A stretch of 64,000 nucleotides of DNA from VRUE01 sp963837735 (GTDB lineage Bacteria > Actinomycetota > Thermoleophilia > Solirubrobacterales > 70-9). The notes under the pieces are model-generated. The model made no database searches. It worked only from the letters and a program-made list of their open reading frames with translations, and was not told where the DNA came from. Shown here in pieces: positions 7,518 to 16,051 of this stretch. Both the position numbers and the translations under genes were made by a program. Where the stretch lies: assembly GCA_963837735.1 (NCBI GenBank), contig CAWIOM010000016.1:124001-188000 (forward strand), written 5' to 3'. How positions within the stretch are numbered: the first letter of the stretch is position 1; every line of letters begins with the position of its first letter.

Positions 7518-9407
7518 TCACGACGGAGCGATGACCGTCCGCGCTCCCGCCGCCCTGACCGCCGCCGAGAGAGTGCCGATGTCGTAGGCGCCGTCGTGGC
7601 GGCGCCCGTTGACGAAGAAGGTCGGGGTCCCGGTGACGCCGCTGATGTCGGCCGAGTCGACGTCCTCCTCGACATGGGGCGCGTGTGAGTGGCCCCGGAG
7701 ATCTTCGTTAAAGCGCTCGAGGTCGAGGTCGAGGCGCTCGGCGTAGGCCCTGAGGTCGCGGGGTCGCAGCTCTCCCTGGTGGTCGAGCAGCTGGTCGTGC
7801 ATCTCCCAGAACCTGCCCTGGGCGGCCGCCGCCTCCGCGGCCTCGGCGGCGAGCTCTGCATTGGGGTGGACGTCGGCCAGGGGCAGGTGGCGCCAGACGT
7901 AGCGGAGGTCGCCGAAATCCGAGAGCAGCTCGCGGACGACGGGCTCCGCCCTTCCGCAGTAGGGGCACTCGAAGTCCCCGTACTCGACGATCGTCACCGG
8001 CGCCTCCGCCGGCCCGCGGAAGTGATCGCGCTCCGGATCGACCGGGACCGCCAGGTCGACGAGCGTCTCCGAGCCGCCGAGCAGCGCGCGGATTCGCGCC
8101 CGCCGCGGCAGCATCGCCGTCGCCCGGAAGACCAGCCAGGTCAGGGCCGAGGCGCAGAGGGCGGCGCTGAGCACGCCGAGCTTCGCCTTCTCGAGGTCCG
8201 CCCCGTCGAAGGCGAGCGTCGCGATCAGGATCGAGACCGTGAAGCCGATCCCGGCGATCGTCCCCCCTCCGACCGTCGCCGCCCAGCCGACCGGCGGCCG
8301 CAGCCGGCCGCCGCTCAATCGCGTCACCGCCCAGGAGACCCCCGCCACGCCGACCGGCTTGCCGAGCACGTAGGCGCAGACGATCCCAAGGGTTATCGGC
8401 GAGCTGTAGGCGTCCGCAAGGAAGCCGCCGTCGATCGCGATGCCGACGTTGGCGAGGGCGAAGAGGGGGACGACGACATAGCTCGTCCAGGGGTGAAAGG
8501 TCTGCAGCAGGCGAGCGTTCGGCGACACCGCAGCCCGCAGGCCGAGACCGGCGGAGCGGGCCAGCTCGGGCGTCGGCTGCTCGCGAAAGCTGCGGAACAG
8601 GTCCGTCGCCCGCTCGAGCTCGTTGCGGCCCGCCGGGCGAGCCCAGGTGAGGAGCCCGACGGCGAGGCCGAGGACGACCGGGTCGACGCCCGATTCGAAG
8701 AGAGCGACCCAGGCGGCCGCGGCGAGCAGGACGTAGACGAGGCCCTGGCGGAGGCCGGCGGCGCGGGCGGCGAGGATCAGCGCGAACACGCCGAAGGCGA
8801 CCAGCAGGGGCTCGAGGGAGACGGAGTCGCTGTAGACGAAGGCGATGACGAGCAGCGCCACGACATCGTCGACGACGATGATCGTCAGCATGAAGCCGCG
8901 CAGGCGATCGGGGAATCGCGGCCCGACCAGGGCCAGCATCCCGAGGGCGAAAGCGGTGTCCGTGGACATCGCCACCCCCCACCCGTGCGCCGACCCGGAG
9001 CCGCCGTTGAAGGCCAGGTAGATCGCGATCGGCACGGCCATCCCGCCGAGCGCGGCGAGCGCCGGCAGGGCCAGGCGACGGCGCTCGCGCAGCTCGCCGA
9101 CGTCGAACTCGCGCCGCACCTCGAGGCCGATGACGAAGAAGAAGAAGGTCATCAGCCCGCTGTTGACCCACTCGCGCAGGTCCTGGGAGATGCCGGAGCC
9201 GCCGACCCGGATCGAGAGCTGGGTCCGCCAGACGCTCTCGTAGGAGGAGAGGTCGATGTTCGCCCAGGCGATCGCCGCCACCGCCGCGGTGAGGAGCACG
9301 GTGGCGCTGCCCGTCTCGGTGGCGAGGAAGTCGCGCAGCGGCTGCTGCAGGCTGCGGGCCCAGGCGGTTCGCCCCGCGAAGGCCGATCGGGCCGGGGAGT
9401 CGCTCAT
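7518..9407 (-). CDS. nhaA: NhaA Na+/H+ antiporter fused to a DsbA-like thioredoxin domain
   Basis: A 629-residue fusion. Residues 15-435 form an NhaA antiporter with about twelve membrane segments and the paired transport aspartates D180-D181 in FMLTIIVVDDVVALLVIAF, plus the STDTAF motif (D150). Residues 460-629 form a DsbA/Thioredoxin_4 domain with a CPYC active site at 481-484 and the cis-proline loop GVTGTPTFFVNG. The ATG at 9407 starts MSDSPARSAF. Known NhaA exchanges two H+ for one Na+; the DsbA domain would follow the last helix. Such fusions occur in actinobacteria. What the redox domain does to or for the antiporter is unknown. It follows the E1-like gene by 88 bp on the same strand. 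Confidence 0.93.
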   Translation of the reverse strand: MSDSPARSAFAGRTAWARSLQQPLRDFLATETGSATVLLTAAVAAIAWANIDLSSYESVWRTQLSIRVGGSGISQDLREWVNSGLMTFFFFVIGLEVRREFDVGELRERRRLALPALAALGGMAVPIAIYLAFNGGSGSAHGWGVAMSTDTAFALGMLALVGPRFPDRLRGFMLTIIVVDDVVALLVIAFVYSDSVSLEPLLVAFGVFALILAARAAGLRQGLVYVLLAAAAWVALFESGVDPVVLGLAVGLLTWARPAGRNELERATDLFRSFREQPTPELARSAGLGLRAAVSPNARLLQTFHPWTSYVVVPLFALANVGIAIDGGFLADAYSSPITLGIVCAYVLGKPVGVAGVSWAVTRLSGGRLRPPVGWAATVGGGTIAGIGFTVSILIATLAFDGADLEKAKLGVLSAALCASALTWLVFRATAMLPRRARIRALLGGSETLVDLAVPVDPERDHFRGPAEAPVTIVEYGDFECPYCGRAEPVVRELLSDFGDLRYVWRHLPLADVHPNAELAAEAAEAAAAQGRFWEMHDQLLDHQGELRPRDLRAYAERLDLDLERFNEDLRGHSHAPHVEEDVDSADISGVTGTPTFFVNGRRHDGAYDIGTLSAAVRAAGARTVIAPS

Positions 9408-9495
9408 CGCGGGAAGCCTTGCACCGACGGGCGCCGGGAGGCATCGACGCCGAACCGCGAGCCGATCGGCGCGGCCGCCTACTCGAGGTCGTCGA

Positions 9496-10587
9496 TCAGC
9501 TTCCGGCCGGCCGGCGGCCTGCGACCCCGCCGCAAACGGCGCAGTCGGGCTCCTGGACCACCGGCTCGCGGCGCACCTGCGACGTCCGCAGGTCGTGGAT
9601 GTGGGCGACTCCCAGGGTCGACGGCTCACAGAGGCCGGTGAGGTGGTGGAGCACCTCGATCCCCACCTGTCCGCCGATCATCCCGCAGGCCGGGCCGAGG
9701 GTCGCCGCCGGCGAGGGCTGGGCGCGGCGCTGCTCGACCGTCTCGTCGAACAGCGGGTAGGCGCGGCGATAGGCGGCCTCCTGACATGCGAAGCAGCCGG
9801 TCCGGCCCGGCACGAAAAGGGGGCCGACCCTGGCCACGGGCGGGAAGTGGCTCATCGTGATGTAGGGGATGCCCGCCGCGAAGCACGCCGAGTTGACCCA
9901 GCGCTCCACGTCGTGGGCGGGCCAGTCGGCGGCGTCGAGCACGAAGTCGTAGCCCTCGATCGCCGCGGCGACGTCCGCCTCGCTCTCCAGACGGCGCGCG
10001 ATCGTCTCGATCGTGATCGCCGAGTTGAAGGCCGCGAGGCGCTCGCAGGCGATCGACGCCTTCGGCTCTCCGACATCGCTCTCCGTGTAGAGGATCTGGC
10101 GGTTCAGGTTGCTGATCTCGACGCGGTCGCCGTCTATCAACAGCATCTCGCCGACGCCGCAGCAGGCGAGCGACCAGGCCGCCCAGCCGCCGAGGCCGCC
10201 GACCCCGAAGACGACGACGCGGGCCGCGCGAAGGCGGGCCTGGCACTCGGAGGCGGCGAGGCCGTCGTCGGCGACGTCGCTGAAATAGCGCAGCTGCCGG
10301 TCGAAGCGAGCCAGCTCAGCGGTCCCCAGCCTGTCGTCGTCGGCGGCGTCCTCGACCAGGCCGAGCTCGCCGAGGCCGTTCAGCGCGTCCTCCACCCGGG
10401 CGGGGTCGAAGCGCCGGTCGAGCTCAGCTCGGCCGGCGGTCCCGTCGAGGGCGGCCAGCAATTCCCGTTCGACGGAGTCGGGTCGCTCGATGCGGATGTC
10501 CGCATCGGCGCTCGCGCGCAGCAGGAGAAGGTCCCCGCCGGGGGCCTCGATCACTTCCGTCGTTCGTTTCAGTCGCGGTCTGAGCAT
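9496..10587 (-). CDS. E1/ThiF-like adenylyltransferase with N-terminal peptide-binding (RRE-like) domain
   Basis: A 363-residue protein. Residues 1-85 look like a PqqD-like winged-helix RiPP recognition element (pattern ERELLAALDGTAGRAEL followed by ALNGLGELGLVED). Residues 100-345 are an E1/MoeB/ThiF domain: nucleotide loop GVGGLGG (128-134), IDGDRVEISNLNRQ (151-164), the Asp in VLDAADWP, and a zinc site from CFAC (C265, C268) and CAVC (C349, C352). This is the MccB-like layout: enzymes of this type adenylate the C-terminus of a short peptide. A 19-codon peptide gene lies just upstream (10670-10729) with a strong hairpin between. ATG at 10587, with GAGGAGG upstream. Function as a peptide-modifying E1 is inferred; it lacks a rhodanese domain, so simple MoeB is less likely. 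Confidence 0.85.
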   Translation of the reverse strand: MLRPRLKRTTEVIEAPGGDLLLLRASADADIRIERPDSVERELLAALDGTAGRAELDRRFDPARVEDALNGLGELGLVEDAADDDRLGTAELARFDRQLRYFSDVADDGLAASECQARLRAARVVVFGVGGLGGWAAWSLACCGVGEMLLIDGDRVEISNLNRQILYTESDVGEPKASIACERLAAFNSAITIETIARRLESEADVAAAIEGYDFVLDAADWPAHDVERWVNSACFAAGIPYITMSHFPPVARVGPLFVPGRTGCFACQEAAYRRAYPLFDETVEQRRAQPSPAATLGPACGMIGGQVGIEVLHHLTGLCEPSTLGVAHIHDLRTSQVRREPVVQEPDCAVCGGVAGRRPAGS

Positions 10588-10627
10588 CCTCGGTGCGGCC
10601 TCCTCGCCCCATCGCGCGGATCGCGGT

Positions 10628-10650
10628 CCCCGCCCCGTCCCGGGGCGGGG
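10628..10650 (-). terminator. Hairpin between peptide gene and E1-like gene (candidate attenuator)
   Basis: Perfect 10-bp arms CCCCGCCCCG (10628-10637) and CGGGGCGGGG (10641-10650) around a 3-base loop, 19 bases after the peptide stop codon and 40 bases before the E1 start. A partial terminator here would give more peptide mRNA than enzyme mRNA, as known between mccA and mccB in the microcin C operon. The role here is inferred. Confidence 0.6.
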
Positions 10651-10669
10651 CCGGACCCATCTACCTCTG

Positions 10670-10729
10670 CTAGCCGGCCTTGCGCATCGAGGCCATCGGA
10701 AAGGCCTGCTCCACTTTGGCGATCTTCAC
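10670..10729 (-). CDS. Candidate 19-residue precursor peptide
   Basis: GTG-initiated ORF reading MKIAKVEQAFPMASMRKAG and ending in TAG. It has a near-perfect ribosome-binding site (AAGGGGGTGA, 10736-10745) six bases before the GTG, and the TGA inside that site is the stop codon of the upstream methyltransferase, so translation is coupled. It sits between methyltransferase and E1/ThiF-like genes and is followed by a stable hairpin, the arrangement of mccA-type precursor genes. The C-terminal Gly could be the residue activated by the E1 enzyme, as in ThiS/MoaD, or the peptide may be trimmed first. No homologue is recognised. Evidence is positional and from the ribosome-binding site; the peptide itself is too short for family assignment. 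Confidence 0.6.
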   Translation of the reverse strand: MKIAKVEQAFPMASMRKAG

Positions 10730-10735
10730 CCTTGC

Positions 10736-11536
10736 TCACCCCCTTTTCAGCTCGGGGTCGAAATGCTTGGCGGCGTAGACCGTCTTGTGGGTGAGCTCCT
10801 CGTCCCCACCGGGCCCGAGCGAGCCGTCGAGCGCCTGGGCGTAGGCCCCGACGCAGCGCAGCCCGGCGCCCTCCAGCGCCGCCGTGACCGTCGTCGGCGA
10901 GTGGTGACGCTGGGGATGCCTCGAGACCGTCCGCCGGTAGAGGTCGTCCCGGCCGGCTCGAAGATCTCGATCCGCGCCGCCGCCAGGGAGTCCGGCTCCA
11001 GCCCCGGGTCCGTCTCGCCGCGCCAGAGGAAGACGACGTCACCGTCGACGATGACTTCGTCGCGCGGCGAAGTCGGTGCGGAATGCCGACAGCGTGTTGA
11101 GGTCGAAGAGGCAGACGCCGTCGGGGGCGAGGTTGCGGGCGAGCCCGGCGAGCGCCGACTCGAGGTCCCCGACCTCGAGGAGGTAGTTGAGAGAGTCGTC
11201 CAGGCAGGTCACCAGGTCGAAGCGCCCGAGGACCGGCAGCTCGCGCATGTCCCAGCGCTCGATCGTCGCCTCGGGGGCCTTGGCGCGGGCCGCCGCGAGC
11301 ATCTCGGCGGAGATGTCGCAGGCGGTCACGCGGTAGCCGCGCTTGAGAAACGGAAGGAAGCTCTTTCCGGTCCCGCAGGCGACGTCGAGGTGCGCCCTCC
11401 CCGCCAGGCCGTGCTCGATCGCCGCCGCTTCGAGATGAGCCGTCCAGGACTCGTAGTCGTGATGGGCCGTGAACCGATCGTAGAACGGCGCCAACGATGC
11501 GTAGCTCTCCGCAGCCTCGCTGGTCGCCGTTTCCAC
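10736..11536 (-). CDS. Class I SAM-dependent methyltransferase, two compensating frameshifts
   Basis: About 266 residues once two indels are corrected. The N-terminal Rossmann part has YDRFTAHHDYESW and motif I HLDVACGTGKSFLPFL, then DLVTCLDDSLNYLL (motif IV area) and LAPDGVCLFDLNT. Near 11063 one extra base moves the frame to DEVIVDGDVVFLWRGETD, and a missing G near 10949 restores it (DDLYRRTVSRH...), ending in ELTHKTVYAAKHFDPELKRG. Start and stop are in the same frame, so the two events cancel. ATG at 11536. The stop overlaps the ribosome-binding site of the peptide gene, so they form one operon with the E1-like gene. Likely role is methylation of the peptide or of a small molecule; the substrate is unknown. 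Confidence 0.78.
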
Positions 11537-11662
11537 AAGACCGGTTTACATGAAAATGAGCTGACTCAATCAAAGAACTCGATGGTGCTAGGGCCGATTT
11601 TGCGCAAAGATTGTCGAATCACTCCACGTCCCTTTCGACTCGACCCGAAGAAAGGCCCGCCT

Positions 11663-12250
11663 TTGACCCCGTCGCAGGCAACATCCAAGATCGATCATCG
11701 ACTTGTCAAAGCACTCGGGCACCCGACCCGGGTTCGCATCCTGGCGGCGCTGAACGAACGGGTCGCGAGTCCCACTCAGCTCGCGGAGGAGTTCGACGAA
11801 GGCCTGAGCCAGCTCAGCTACCACATCAAGGTGCTGAAGGACCTCGAGTGCATCGAGCTGGTCGGCACCAGGCCCCGGCGCGGAGCGGTCGAGCACTTCT
11901 ACCGGGCCATCGCGCGCGCCCACCTCGGCGACCCGGAGTGGCGGGAGATCCCGGAGTAGCTGCGCGGCGGGGTTTCCGGAGTCGTGCTGCAGACCTTCAT
12001 GGACAGGGCGGTGGACGCGCTGGAGGCCGGCACCCTCGACGCACGGGACGACAGCTACCTGACCTGGACCCCGCTCGTGGTCGACGAGGAGGGATGGAAC
12101 GAAGTCGCATCGATGATGGCCGAGACACTCGACCGCGTCTTCTCCGTCCAGGTGAAGAGCGCCGAACGCCTGGCGCAGGCCGGTGCCGAAGGAACCAACG
12201 TCACGGTCGCGCTGGCCAGCTTCGAGTCCCCGACCGCGGGCGGGGACTGA
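11663..12250 (+). CDS. ArsR-family transcriptional regulator interrupted by an in-frame amber codon
   Basis: A TTG start at 11663 with AAGAAAGG upstream gives an N-terminal winged helix: DHRLVKALGHPTRVRILAAL, then SPTQLAEEFDEGLSQLSYHIKVL (recognition helix). The frame stops at TAG 11957-11959 after EWREIPE but continues in the same frame, LRGGVSGVVLQTFMDRAVDAL, through a 90-residue effector part ending at 12250. The downstream half matches what normally follows this DNA-binding domain, so the TAG is a single-base nonsense change or error rather than a gene boundary. It diverges from the methyltransferase-peptide-E1 operon (127 bp between starts), so it is a candidate regulator of that operon. 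Confidence 0.7.
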
Positions 12251-12253
12251 CGC

Positions 12254-13558
12254 TCACCGCCGGCCCTGGGAAGCGGTGGCGTCCAAGCTTTCTCCGCGTT
12301 CGCGTTGACGCCGCTGCTTCCACGGCAGGACGGGTAGACCCCAACGGGCGCATCCCAGGCCTTCCGCACGGGGCAGCAAAGGATGGCGGAGTCCGTTCCA
12401 TTCCCAGTACCCGCCCGGCATCTCCTTCGCGATTTCCCAAATCGATTCGGGATACGCGCCGTCCTTCGCCATCTCGTGCAGGATCGGCCAGTGCTTGGCG
12501 GTCGCCATCGCCCTTTCGGCTTCCGCCGCTCCCCTGTGGTCGCCGGCCCTGCGGGCCTCTCCCCACTGCCGGAACCACAGGCAGGAGACGATGCCCGCAA
12601 CCGAGGCGCCCACCTGGTAGCGGTCGGTGGTCAGGCCTTCGTCGGGGATCTGTGCGGGCCTGAAGCCCTTCGGCACGGGGATCCCCTTCAGCATTTCGCG
12701 CACCGCGGCATCGTGGTCGGCGGCCTTGACGACCTTGGCCGGCATCGCGTCGAGCCAGGTCTGCGAATCGACCCGACTCAGCCAGCCGAGGCGTTCTTCG
12801 AAGGCGGCCAGGTCGGGGACCGCGGCCTTCAGTTCGAGCACGTAGCCGCCTTCGGCCCAGAGCGCGGTCATCTGGCGGTTGCCGGAGCCGCCCTGATTGA
12901 CGTAGAACTCCGCCCGGGTGTCGACGTCCGCCGTCGTCTCCAGGACCGGCACCTTCGTCCAGCCCTGCCCGTGCGGATGGGGGGTCCCTCGGGCGACCGA
13001 GAGCGAGCCCTTCAGCGAGCCGTGAATCCAACGAAGTTCGACCCTGCGCTGGCGCACCGCGGCCGGGAACATCCCCGACTCGCGCCATCCGCTCTTTTCG
13101 TCGCCCGTGATCCGTACCGATTCGTAGGGGACCGGCTTGCCGGTGACGAATTCCATCGATCCGGCACCCATGCTGGGCGCTTGGTAGACGCCGTGTGGCG
13201 CCTCGGTGACGTTCTGAACCCGCCAGCCGGGGCCTTCGAGCAGCAGCAGCGGCGTCGCCTCGGCGAAGCGGACGAGCTCGGCTCCGTATGCGGGGGGCGA
13301 CTGCGAGGCGCCCCCGCCCGCGAGAACGATGACCGCGGCAGCCGCGGCGACCGCCAGGCCGGCGGCGGTGAGAGCCAGCGCGGAGCGCGGAGCGCGGGAG
13401 CGCGCCCGGCGAGGCGCAGGCTCGCCGGGCTGCGCGGGCTCGGCGACGATCGCCCGGCCCAGCGCCTCTTCCCCTGCGGAAATGTCGAGGGCGGAGAGGG
13501 CCGGCTTGGTGACCGGGTTGGCCGCGCCCAACTCGCGTTCGATCTTCTCGTTGCTCAT
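12254..13558 (-). CDS. Membrane-anchored anti-sigma-like protein
   Basis: A 434-residue protein with a cytoplasmic N-terminus of about 60 residues, one membrane helix (SALALTAAGLAVAAAAAVIVLAGGG, about residues 58-82) and a large outer domain of unknown fold. Its ATG (13558) overlaps the stop of the ECF sigma gene (13555), the usual arrangement of sigma/anti-sigma pairs. It has no zinc-binding ZAS motif (HxxxCxxC) that I can see, so it is called from topology and context only. The last 50 residues are basic and of low complexity and may reflect a shifted frame. Convergent with the ArsR gene, 3 bp apart. Confidence 0.65.
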   Translation of the reverse strand: MSNEKIERELGAANPVTKPALSALDISAGEEALGRAIVAEPAQPGEPAPRRARSRAPRSALALTAAGLAVAAAAAVIVLAGGGASQSPPAYGAELVRFAEATPLLLLEGPGWRVQNVTEAPHGVYQAPSMGAGSMEFVTGKPVPYESVRITGDEKSGWRESGMFPAAVRQRRVELRWIHGSLKGSLSVARGTPHPHGQGWTKVPVLETTADVDTRAEFYVNQGGSGNRQMTALWAEGGYVLELKAAVPDLAAFEERLGWLSRVDSQTWLDAMPAKVVKAADHDAAVREMLKGIPVPKGFRPAQIPDEGLTTDRYQVGASVAGIVSCLWFRQWGEARRAGDHRGAAEAERAMATAKHWPILHEMAKDGAYPESIWEIAKEMPGGYWEWNGLRHPLLPRAEGLGCARWGLPVLPWKQRRQRERGESLDATASQGRR

Positions 13559-14124
13559 CGTGCCTCCTCGACTTCGATCTCCGTGTTCTGCGAATTCCTC
13601 GCCGGCTGTTCGGCGAGTCGGGCACGCAGCCGGCGACGGGCCCGGTGCAGGCGGGTGCGGGCCGCGAGCGGAGAGATTCCGAGCGCCCGGGCGGCCTCGG
13701 TCGGCGTCAGCTCCTCCCAGCCGATCAGCATCAGCAGCTCCCGGTCGGCGTCCCCCAGCTCCGCCAGCGCCTCGAGAAGGGCGCTCCCCTCCAAGGCCGG
13801 CAGGACCGGAAGTTGCCGGCGAAGCTCGATTCGCAGCCGCTCGGTGAGGCGGTCGCGGCGTCGCGCGCCCCGCACCTGGTTGGCGAGGACCCTGCGGGCG
13901 GTCCCGTACAGCCAGAGACGTGCCTCGCCGTCAGCGGGCACCTCGCCGATGCGGCGCCAGGCGATCAGGAAGGTCTCGGCGACGACGTCGGCCGCGTCGT
14001 CGGGATCGGTGCTGCGGCGCAGCGCATAGCCGAGCAGCTCGCGCGCGTTGTCGCGATACAGATGAGAGAAACGCGCCTCGGCGAGCTCGCGCGGCAGGTC
14101 GTTGATCACGGCGGAATCCCCCAT
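13555..14124 (-). CDS. ECF-type RNA polymerase sigma factor
   Basis: A 189-residue sigma-70 family ECF factor. Region 2 is visible as FSHLYRDNARELLGYALRRSTDPDDAADVVAETFLIAWRRI (the core-binding and -10 segment, with the typical DDAADVVAETFLIAW). Region 4 is ALLEALAELGDADRELLMLIGWEELTPTEAARALGISPLAARTRLHRARRRLR, a helix-turn-helix for the -35 element. The ATG at 14124 gives the conserved N-terminus. It overlaps the anti-sigma-like gene by 4 bp. The regulon is unknown; the divergent DoxX operon starting at 14297 is a plausible neighbour target. Confidence 0.92.
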   Translation of the reverse strand: MGDSAVINDLPRELAEARFSHLYRDNARELLGYALRRSTDPDDAADVVAETFLIAWRRIGEVPADGEARLWLYGTARRVLANQVRGARRRDRLTERLRIELRRQLPVLPALEGSALLEALAELGDADRELLMLIGWEELTPTEAARALGISPLAARTRLHRARRRLRARLAEQPARNSQNTEIEVEEAR

Positions 14125-14296
14125 CGTCGGCCATACATGTCCGGCTCAGGCCCCAGCGTTACACCCGCGAACGCAGCGCTTCGGTAGCCCACCACTCATA
14201 AGGTGCGCGTTTCTACTGTGTTTGGCCCGTCGCGCCTCTTGTAGCTTGGATCGGACAGTGCAATCGAGCGCTGTCGCTCCAACGAAGGGCTTGCAG

Positions 14297-14878
14297 ATGA
14301 GTACTACCACCGCGCCACCGGTTGCCCCTGTTGCTGACGCGACGCCCGATGTGGTCGCTCCGGAGCCTCGAGCAAAGGCGAATTCCTCGAGACGCGAGAA
14401 GGCCCTCAACTATGTCTGGGCCACCGCCCGAATCGGGCTTGGCTGGATCTTCCTCTGGGCCTTCCTCGACAAGATGTTCGGACTTGGTCACGAAACCGCG
14501 TCCGCGGATTCATGGATCCACGGCGGCAGTCCGACGGAAGGCTTCCTCAGCGGGTCGGTCGGGCCCTTCTCCTCGATCTACCACGGCATCGCGGGTGCAG
14601 GAGTGGTCGACGGTCTGTTCATGGTCGGCCTGGCAGCCATCGGTGTCCTTCTGCTCCTTGGCATCGGTATGCGATTCGCCTGCACAGCCGGCGCCCTGAT
14701 GGTCTTCTTGATGTGGACCGCGACCCTGCCGCCCGAAAACAATCCGTTCCTTGACGACCACATCATCTACGCGGTGGTCCTGATCGGCCTGGCGCTCGCA
14801 GGAGCCGGAAACACGCTTGGCCTTGGCCGCCGATGGACGAAGACGAGCCTCGTTCGACGCTTCACCTGGCTCACCTGA
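14297..14878 (+). CDS. DoxX-like membrane protein
   Basis: A 193-residue integral membrane protein with about four helices: AL(N)YVWATARIGLGWIFLWAFLDK, VDGLFMVGLAAIGVLLLLGIG, ACTAGALMVFLMWTATLP and HIIYAVVLIGLALAG. This is the DoxX/DoxD pattern, often linked to thiol or thiosulfate redox chemistry or quinone reduction. ATG at 14297 follows GAAGG by seven bases. It leads an apparent operon with a zinc alcohol dehydrogenase (75 bp on) and a FAD pyridine-nucleotide oxidoreductase, pointing to a redox role at the membrane; the substrate is not known. Confidence 0.8.
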   Translation: MSTTTAPPVAPVADATPDVVAPEPRAKANSSRREKALNYVWATARIGLGWIFLWAFLDKMFGLGHETASADSWIHGGSPTEGFLSGSVGPFSSIYHGIAGAGVVDGLFMVGLAAIGVLLLLGIGMRFACTAGALMVFLMWTATLPPENNPFLDDHIIYAVVLIGLALAGAGNTLGLGRRWTKTSLVRRFTWLT

Positions 14879-14953
14879 GCAGTCCAAACAGAGCTACTTG
14901 GTAGCGGCTAGGGAGCCGGGTGGCGGAAACCGCAATCAGGTCAGGAGATCAAA

Positions 14954-16046
14954 ATGCAAGCCCTCGTGTACCACGGTCCCGGTCAGCGAGGCTGGGACAC
15001 CGTCGACGATCCGACCATCGTCGACCCGACCGACATCGTCGTTCGGATCGATACCTCGACGATCTGCGGCAGCGACCTGCACATCCTTCGCGGTGACGTG
15101 CCCGAGACCAAGCCCGGCACCGTGCTCGGTCACGAGGCGGTCGGAACCGTGGTCGAGCTCGGCGCCGCCGTCACCACGGTCTCTGAGGGAGACCGCGTGC
15201 TGATGTCGTGCATCAGTGCCTGCGGCCGTTGCCGTTACTGCAAAGAGGGCCGCTACGGCCAATGCCTGGGCGGCGGAGGCTGGATCTTCGGCCACCTGAT
15301 CGACGGTTTGCAGGCCGAGTATGCGCGGGTGCCGTTCGCCGACAACTCCGTCTATGTCAGTCCCCGATCACCTCAGCGACGAGCAGGTGCTGTTCCTCGC
15401 CGACATCCTGCCGACGGCATATGAGGTCGGGGTGCTGAACGGCAGCGTCGCGCCCGGCGACACCGTGGCGATAGTCGGCGCCGGCCCCGTCGGCCTCGCC
15501 GCGATCCTCACCGCCCGCCTCTACACGCCGGGACGGATCATCTCGATCGACCTGGCCGACGCCAGGCTGGCTCGTGCGGAGCAGTTCGGCGCCGACACGA
15601 TCATCAACAACGGCACCGAAGACGCCCTGAAGAAGGTGATGGAGCTGAGCGGAGGCCTCGGGGCCGACGTCGCCATAGAGGCCGTCGGCGTCCCCGAGAC
15701 CTTCGAGCTGGCGGCCACATTGATCCGCCCCGGCGGCCACGTCGCGAATGTCGGCGTCCACGGGAAGGCGGCGGCGCTTCATCTCGAGACGCTTTGGACC
15801 CGGGATGTCACGGTGACGACCGGGCTCGTCGACACCAGGACGATTCCGCAGCTGATGCAGCTGGTCACCGACGGACGCCTCGATCCGACCGCCTTCGCCA
15901 CCCACCGCTTCGCGCTCAGCGAGACGATGGCGGCCTATGACGTGTTCGCCGATGCTGCCTCCTCCGACGCTCTCAAGGTGGTGTTGACCGGCTCTGCGGA
16001 TGCGAGTGCGGCGGCGGTCAAGGCCACAGTCGGTGCGACTGCCTGA
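14954..16046 (+). CDS. Zinc-dependent alcohol dehydrogenase family protein, one frameshift
   Basis: Reads as about 363 residues when one base near 15356 is removed. The N-terminal GroES-like domain has the catalytic zinc ligands CGSD (in STICGSDLH) and GHEAVG, and the structural-zinc cysteine cluster CGRCRYCKEGRYGQC. The second frame, from VPDHLSDEQ on, carries the Rossmann fold VAIVGAGPVGLAAILTARL and a coenzyme-binding Asp in IISIDLADARL. The family oxidises alcohols or reduces aldehydes with NAD(P). The break lies at VYVS/VPDH and probably is a sequence error, because both halves are fully conserved. Second gene of the DoxX operon; six bases separate it from the next gene. Confidence 0.88.
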
Positions 16047-16051
16047 GGCCC

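Noticed and set aside
7689..9641. 650-residue plus-strand open frame opposite nhaA
   Set aside because: Shadow of the NhaA-DsbA gene; no domain and a composition rich in Arg, Asp and Gly only.
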